Source: Astragalus membranaceus
Lineage: Eukaryota; Streptophyta; Magnoliopsida; Fabales; Fabaceae
Direction: 5' to 3'
DNA: 64,000 bases
Assembly (NCBI GenBank): GCA_039519185.1
Contig: CM076854.1
Coordinates: 75,449,948 to 75,513,947 of the forward strand
Part shown: positions 57,479 through 64,000 of the stretch, in pieces
Layout: the number at the start of each line of letters is the position of its first letter
How positions within the stretch are numbered: position 1 is the stretch's first letter
Notes under the pieces: model-generated
The model's database searches: none
What the model was told of the DNA's origin: nothing
The model's input: the letters and a program-made list of their open reading frames with translations, nothing else
Program-made: the position numbers and the translations under genes

Positions 57479-60400
57479 GGTTCGGCCTCGTCGGACGTAG
57501 TGACCTTTGGGTCGAGAACATAGGATCGAGTCCGCTAGGGACTTAGACAATTATATGTCAAACCTTTTTAGTATATTATGTGACGTATTGAGTCAGGATC
57601 CCCTCAATGTTTCATGTAAAGTACTGAAAATTATGACAGATAGTTGCCTCAACCCCGAAAATGTCCGAGACCCTACACCATAGGATTCTCAGCCTTCTCG
57701 TTTCATCAGAACGTGCAACGGCAGCAGAGGGCTACATATTACATTTGGAAACAATGATGGGCATCCGCGATGGTTCGAGGAAACTGTGGGCGGCTGTTCA
57801 GTAAATGAATCGGATGCGGCTAGTGAGTCGCAGTATAAGACATCGTAAATCTTATCGAGATTACAAATCAAGCGAAGCCATTGGGCAATAGCAATGTCAG
57901 TGTACTGAAAGCTATCAGACTAGTTAACACCCGAAACCCTGACCTTATTTAGTCAGCCTATCAGTTATAGAGATATCGTTTTCATCATAAATCTTACCTT
58001 CTGGAGTAAGTCAATCCCAGTTTAGGTATCAGTTGAGGAAGTCCCTCCAGAAAATTTCAAGTACAGATCCCGATTATTCTTCTTCAAAGTCACCATGTGA
58101 TAGGTGATAAAGCCAATCGAGTAAAAATAGTCCATCGTCAATATCGTCTAGCAGGATCACAAAGTACCGAACAAGTCAAGTTCCGACCAGGAATTGTGAA
58201 TCGAATCCTTCAAAGCAAGTTAGTATGTGAAATCGGTAGAAGTGACCTTATTTCAATCCGCTGCTGGAAGCACTCCAATCACGGTCTGTGAGAAATTCTC
58301 GTTAGTCTTCCGACTCATTTTGTTCGTAACTTCTACTCCGAAACTCCGATTTTTATGTTCCGAGAGGCGTTGGAAAGCTAACGAAAATATCTACACCGAT
58401 GAATGGGTTGTGAACCGTATCTCCAATAGTATTGTGAAGTGTACTTTGTTTTAATCTGAACCGTAAACTCTGAGCATTCGTGGAATGTGGACCTCCCTGT
58501 TGTACGGGAAATTGGTAAAAGGATCTCCAATCAGTTAGTTTGGACTCCTAGATACCGATTCAGGATAACGTTTGTTGTAATCTCTTTCCCAAGAAACCTA
58601 CTTCCGGTAATTGCCATTAGTGGTGATGGCCATTCAACCATTAGAAATGATTCCAAAATCTTAATCTCTAAGACCCCAACTAACTAGTTGGAAGATCGAG
58701 GAGCTTTAAGTTACCTGTGTGGCGAACGTAATGTTGTCGTGGAGTAGAAACCGTTGTGAAGCTAGATCGATTAATGTAATGTAATAATTATGTCTAGATA
58801 GTCGCGAAAGTTCGGAAAGAAGCGGGACCGGGGAAAATTCTGAATGATAAATACTCCAATTTCAACGAATCAATACGAAGACACTTATGGTGTGCTCGTT
58901 TGATTCCCAAAATAACCTTTTGTTTTCAAAATCCCCTAATGCCACCGCAATTTCAATTTTGTGACTAATCCGAGAATAATTGCTACATTGAAGTTAATCG
59001 AGAAACTAAGGATTGCCTAGAATGGCATTAAATCGTAACTTCTGAAGAAAACCTTATGTCATTCTAGTAAGATTCCTAATATCGAAATTCGCATCTCCTT
59101 AAGATTCGAGTAATCAATATCTATAAAAGATAGGTATCCAAATTCCAAGCCTAGTTGATCTATAAAGACAACTGTGATTGGATAAGTCGTTGACTTAGAC
59201 AATCCTGAAAGAACCATAACCTGTATAAGGGCACCGAACTGTAGGTTGAATTATGAGGACAAAGTCATAATGGTCGAAAGACGCACCCTTATCGTTATTT
59301 TGGGTTAGCTAAAACATCGGTTGTACCGGTGACCTACTGAAATGGAACTCAAATCGTCAATCTTGAATTCGTTAAAATCAACAGTAAGTTGTTGTGGCTT
59401 GAATCCGTCAGATTGTCAATGCTAATTCTCCATTCTATTGACCTATGGTTAAATGTCGATAAATCAAGTATGTGCTGAATTCGGAATTGTCCGATTGTGG
59501 TCCAGCACACGATGCCTTTCTAAGAATCCAATGAGTTGAGTACCTATAATGTTTTTACCTTTTCACCTTCTACACCCATTTGATGGTAGAGTGAGTGAGG
59601 ATGAACCTTAAGTCGGTCGGAGACTAAATGATTGGACAGTGACTGTATGACAAATGAGTCCTTGATAGTGAACTTTATAACCTTTGTGTAGTCTCTTGAG
59701 ACAATCAAGTCGTGTCCATTTTTCATCATGAAATACGAACCTTTGTTTTAATCTCGAAGTTTTGTCATGGACTGATTCGAGAAAGGAATTGAACGGAAGT
59801 GAATTGAATCGAGTGGAATAGCGGCTTGAGAAGAATTTTTAAAGCAAATACCCGCTTTCTTTTCGGCTTAATGTCCTTCCCGATCCCTTCCTCGAACGAA
59901 CCTAATTATTTTGTTTTAACGGAACCGAACTCAAGCACGATAAAAGTTTGCGAGATTTTGATCGCACAAATGGTTGACTCCAACAAAATAACACCTTTAT
60001 TCTCACTTTCGAACTTGAAAAATTAAAAATTGGAGATTGAGATTCCGCTTTATTGAAACGTCGTGCATCGAGTAAGGTCATTTATAAGTTGGGGTGAACT
60101 AACTTTTGGGATAGTCGTATTTTCAAACTATCGTCATTAGAAACCCCATTGAAAAGAATTTTCATTCAAATGGAACTATTATACTTTCAAGTTTTGGAAC
60201 CGATTTAATGAAAGAATATATTGCTATTATTTTAGAGTTTTTCCTGGATTCGGTTGCAAGGAAAAAAAAAATCGTTTCTAGATTCCTTGGACCGAAAGTC
60301 AACCTGTTTTATAAAACAACTCTGTTTGCTTCAGTCTAGATTTTTAGTAAATGAGTCAAGCGCTTATGTGAGCGTAACTCGGGAAGAGAAGAAAACTTTT

Positions 60401-60629
60401 CTTCTGGATACCGTATGGGTTGATTCCAAAGAAATTCTCTTAAAGTCATCGTTCCGTTCCAATTCAAGCTACGGCTAGGCCGAAACCTTCCGAGTTACTG
60501 ACTTCGCTAGTGCAGGATGTGTGGATACCATAATTATGAGTTCGTGTCCTCAACAGATTGTAGGCATTCCATTGTCCATAACAATTAGCGTCAGCTTCGA
60601 AGAGGTCAGAATAGTAATTTCTGAAGAAA
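57479..60629 (+). other. Largely non-coding internal region
   Basis: A short gag-start-like stretch (about 57632-57840, MTDSCLNPENVRDP then stops) is the only coding trace before 60630. There is no zinc knuckle, protease, RT or integrase core. Short ORFs (up to about 75 codons) show no domain. The fragment near 58360 (GAGGCGTTGGAAAGCT) resembles LTR sequence, suggesting internal rearrangement. Confidence 0.6.
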
Positions 60630-60898
60630 GTCTGTATCTTCATGATGTCTTTCACGTGTCTCAGTTGAGAAAATGTATTCCCAATCCACTTCAGCCGTTG
60701 AGCGTTGAGGCGATCGATCTTCGACCGGATTTATCATTCCAACCTTATCCTATCTATATCTTGGAGCGTGGTATGAAGTCTCTGCGTCCAAGGACTATTC
60801 CGATTGTCAAGGTAGTCTGAGAAGGCTTCTCAGCCGAAGAGGCTACTTGGGAATTGGAAGAGGACATGATGACCCGATATCAAGATCTTTTTGCTTAA
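60630..60898 (+). pseudogene. Pol 3' end: integrase C-terminus and chromodomain-like tail
   Basis: DVFHVSQLRK near 60640, RTIPIVKVV near 60800, an in-frame TGA at 60818-60820, then EEATWELEEDMMTRYQDLFA to TAA at 60896. GAGGACAAAATTTTTAAAAG and the polypurine tract follow. Homologous to the tails at 18637-18884 and 54086-54318. Kept perhaps because this end overlaps cis-acting sequence before the PPT. Confidence 0.85.
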
Positions 60899-60947
60899 GG
60901 TTCGTCTTGTCAATTTTGAGGACAAAATTTTTAAAAGTTGGGGTGAT

Positions 60948-63900
60948 TGTAACATCCCTAATTTTTAAAGACTCGATCTATGAAGCCTAAGACCGATTAA
61001 TTAATTGTGGGAATAATTGTTCGTGTCTCGGCGAAGAATAGTCGAGGAAAAGTCCCAAGAAATCCTGCTCTGCATTTAATTGTGGCTTGGTCATAAATTT
61101 AATGAACAATTCAGCTGAAGGGTAAAATCGTCATTTTTACCTCACATCGAAGATGAATCACCCAACGATATAATAACCGGATCCTAGTCATGATACGATC
61201 ATGAAAATGGTATTTACATTCATGAGTCGAGCGGATTGGTGAGTACTTAATGGATTCTAAAATGAGAATTATAGAACCAAGGACATTTTGGACATTTCAC
61301 TCCCATTTAAACCCTCTTCAGCCATTTACTTGCTGATTTCACCCATTCCCTCACACTTTCAACAACTTTCAGAAAACAAAAAAAAACTGAAATAGAATAG
61401 AAGAAAGGAGAGGGAGAGGTCGTGAGCTAGGGGGAAGAAGATGGAGGGAGAATTCTCAATCTCAATTGCATGTGAGTGTTCTTGCTTCTTCTTCACTCTA
61501 TTTTCCATTCTGATTCCATTAAGCCTATTATCGAAACCTGATTCTTCCCCAATCTCCTTGTCCATTTTCGGATTGAAGCTATCATGGTGAAGGTGATGAA
61601 ATTCTGAAGTTCAATCTTGTTGCATGCTCTTGATTAGCTGAAATTCGGCATTCCAAGTAGAAGTATATATATATCTTGCATTTGCGAATTTGAAGGGAGT
61701 TTGTGGCAAATCCAGTTGCTGTTTCCACTGATAAGAATGGAGGGTTACTGCTGGTTCAGTGAATGGAAGCCCAAATTCGTAGTTACAAGAGTTTGAGGTT
61801 GATGATTCTAGCTCATCAAATTTCTGGGTAAAACCCGTATGCACTACTCCCAGTGTTTTATTTGTATCTTCCAGCACACAACTCCTATGATCACGATTCT
61901 TGTTTCTCTGGAAAGTAGACAAAACTCTCTTCATTTTGGGCACAAGAACCGTATGATTTTATGGAGAAATGAGAGAGATATCCTGTTCACAAGTTTCGGT
62001 TTCAGAATCAAACATTGTCCTGGACCAGTCACATAGTTTCGGGGATATCTCTCAATCTACTGGATGCATGCGCGTGAAACTTCTTCCATCAGAAAGTAGA
62101 CGAAATTATCTTCACAATGAGCACTTGTTTGGATAGTTTTGGTCACGAATTGACCAAGTTATGCTTGTTGCAAAACTGAATCCAGATGCTGGGGAAAACA
62201 GAAATAAAGCTGGAAATGTTGAATTGACGGATCCGGGGTCGAATCGTCAAAGTGTCGAGAAACACCAATTCCAGTCACCGGGAAGGAAGTCAGAAACACC
62301 AATTCGTTCGAGTGGCTATCGATTCGGTAATTCGAGCGAGGACGCGACTACTCGGGGATCGTCAACCGGGTGAGTTCTACTCACGGATTAGGGAACCAAA
62401 TTTTGATGATTTGAACCCTTGACATAATCTGATATGTTGTTGAAAATATGCCTTGGAAGCTAAAATTCTGAGTTTTGGAAAAATTGACATTTTACGGTTT
62501 TGAAAATCATAAGCGAATTGAAATGATTTTTGATAACGATTTTGCATTTGAAATGTACTCTGGAATATTGCCAATTTTCTGGGTTTCAGGTGGAACGGAA
62601 ATTAGGAATCGAATCGAGAGCGAACGGAGAACGAAAGTGAGAAAATTTCGAGTTGGGCATCAGACTGGCAGTTCTGTCCACTGGCGCATAACTCGCGCAC
62701 GAGTCGCGCGCCGCGCGCCATTGTGGAAGAATTGGTTCTGTCCACTGGCGCATAACTCGCGCACGAGTCGCGCGCCGCGCGCCACTGTTCATTCTGATGC
62801 GTGACTCCGTTTTTCTCGTTTCAACGCTCCGTTCAATCCCGAACCTTTCCTAATCCCTTCCTCAAACGATTTTAAAGCTACCAACCTATTGAAAACATAA
62901 TTTCAAACCGTTCAAACTATATTTTTGAAAAAGAGTCTTGAAACCTATTTGGTCGAGAACGAAAACCCTAGATTACGTGTGAGCACACCGAATAATGGTT
63001 GGGCTGAACTTATATATGGATATTAGACCTGGAATTGATTATAATTCTGGAAGTTAATAGAACTCTTCATAAATGGACTGACTGAATATATATGTTTATA
63101 TATGTCAAATGGAAATGATTATAATGCCGGAGGTCTAACTTATGAATTCCTCAAAACGGGTTATAGATCGATATGGATATTGTTTATCCAATTACTATGT
63201 GAATGATCCTTTGGTGATCGAAAGATATAAATTATCTAATGAACTTTTATGAATGATCCTTTGGTGATCGAAAAAGATATAAATTATCTAACTCTCGAGA
63301 ACTTGATGCGTATTGTCATACGTATTGCGTTGGGTGACGACCCGACAAGTAGCATACTAGGAAGGGAAGTCATGAGCCCTCACCCTAGGCCCTGAATGTG
63401 TTTTGGCGTGGTTAACTCATGGGTTACCGGGATTAGTGGTTCTTGCACGGCCGGTTTATGCTAAGTTAAACACACGATTCGCCGGGATTAGTGGTTGTTG
63501 CACGGTCGGCGTTTCGTTTAATAATTAAGAACACGACTCGGCGGGATTAGTGGTTGGTGCACGGTCGGCGTTTCGTTTAATAAATAAGAAATTCACGATT
63601 CGCCGGGATTAGTGGTTGTTGCACGGTCGGCGTTTCGATTAAAGAATTATGAATACGAATTGCCGGGATTAGTGGTTGTTGCACGGTCGGCATTTCGATT
63701 AATAAATAAGACATTGTTATGTCAGCTTTTGTTATAACGGTTTAATAAATTGAACCGAGTGTCAGTGAGGGGGCACGGTAGGACTCACTGAGACAAGTTG
63801 TCTCACCCAATCCATATTTGTTGTTTTTACAGAGAACAGGTTATAAGGACAGCAGGCGGCACAGTTGGTTGTCGGGTTCGAGGAGAAGATTGAAGATTGA

Positions 63901-64000
63901 TTCATTCATAGTTGTCCTTGTTCTTCTGTAGTTGTATCTGTATTCGGTCGTATGACTCGAGCTTTTATTATTTATTTTTTTTAGTTTCCGCTGTTTCTTG
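60948..64000 (+). repeat. 3' LTR of the 54319 element, truncated by the window end
   Basis: Aligned to the 5' LTR it shows scattered substitutions, a deletion of about 60 bp at about 62294 and five rather than four hairpin units (about 63423-63697). The last about 100 bp are outside the window. Confidence 0.92.

Larger units (their letters stand above)
54319..64000 (+). mobile_element. Plus-strand non-autonomous LTR element, runs off the window
   Basis: 5' LTR 54319-57464, primer site at 57467, internal region 57465-60947, 3' LTR from 60948 to the window end (about 3.05 of 3.1 kb). The LTRs are nearly identical apart from a ~60-bp deletion and one extra hairpin unit in the 3' copy. The internal region is almost wholly non-coding. 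It inserted into the pol end of a related element. Confidence 0.93.

Overview
This 64 kb window is plant nuclear DNA made almost wholly of transposable elements stacked inside one another. I find no host gene, rRNA, tRNA gene or CRISPR array. The element types (Tat/Ogre and chromodomain Ty3-gypsy, Ty1-copia, CACTA/En-Spm), initiator-tRNA-Met primer binding sites and GT-AG introns point to a flowering plant, probably a eudicot, in repeat-rich heterochromatin. The species cannot be named from the sequence.

Layout. (1) 1-9640, + strand: 3' part of a Tat/Ogre Ty3-gypsy element (decayed gag-pro, candidate intron, broken RT/RNase H/second RNase H/integrase, long 3' UTR, 3' LTR). It lies inside an LTR of (2), a minus-strand LTR element at 9641-15195 with almost no internal sequence. 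(3) A Ty1-copia remnant, 15196-16376, continues at 48677-48750 and 51100-51264. (4) It is split by a minus-strand chromodomain Ty3-gypsy element, 16377-48676 (called G3 here; TSD CATAT). (5) G3 pol is split by a complete CACTA transposon, 18888-30958 (TSD TTA), and (6) by a solo LTR, 32479-43600 (TSD GGTAA). (7) The solo LTR holds a plus-strand LTR retrotransposon, 33823-42918 (TSD CACGC). (8) Another solo LTR, 48751-51094 (TSD TTCTC), sits in the copia LTR. (9) 51754-54318 is the 3' end of a G3-like element, cut by (10) a plus-strand element from 54319 to beyond the window end.

The only apparently intact genes belong to the CACTA element: a TNP2-type transposase (about 1061 aa, one ORF) and a nine-exon gene of about 626 codons. 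The latter joins a plant En/Spm transposase-like N-terminus to a Ulp1-like cysteine protease C-terminus. All its splice phases agree, so the element could be autonomous. Every retrotransposon coding region is broken.

The least expected signal is in the LTRs. Several diverged chromodomain-type LTR families, in both orientations, share one ordered architecture: a GT-donor-like site inside a GTGAGT/ACTCAC hairpin; a GC-rich palindromic block; a GGGTGACGACCC...CCTAGG module; a tandem array of hairpins whose stems show compensatory changes while the loops stay constant; and a TGAGAT/ATCTCA hairpin just before a TTTTACAG acceptor-like site. This suggests a structured, perhaps spliced, RNA domain inside the LTRs.
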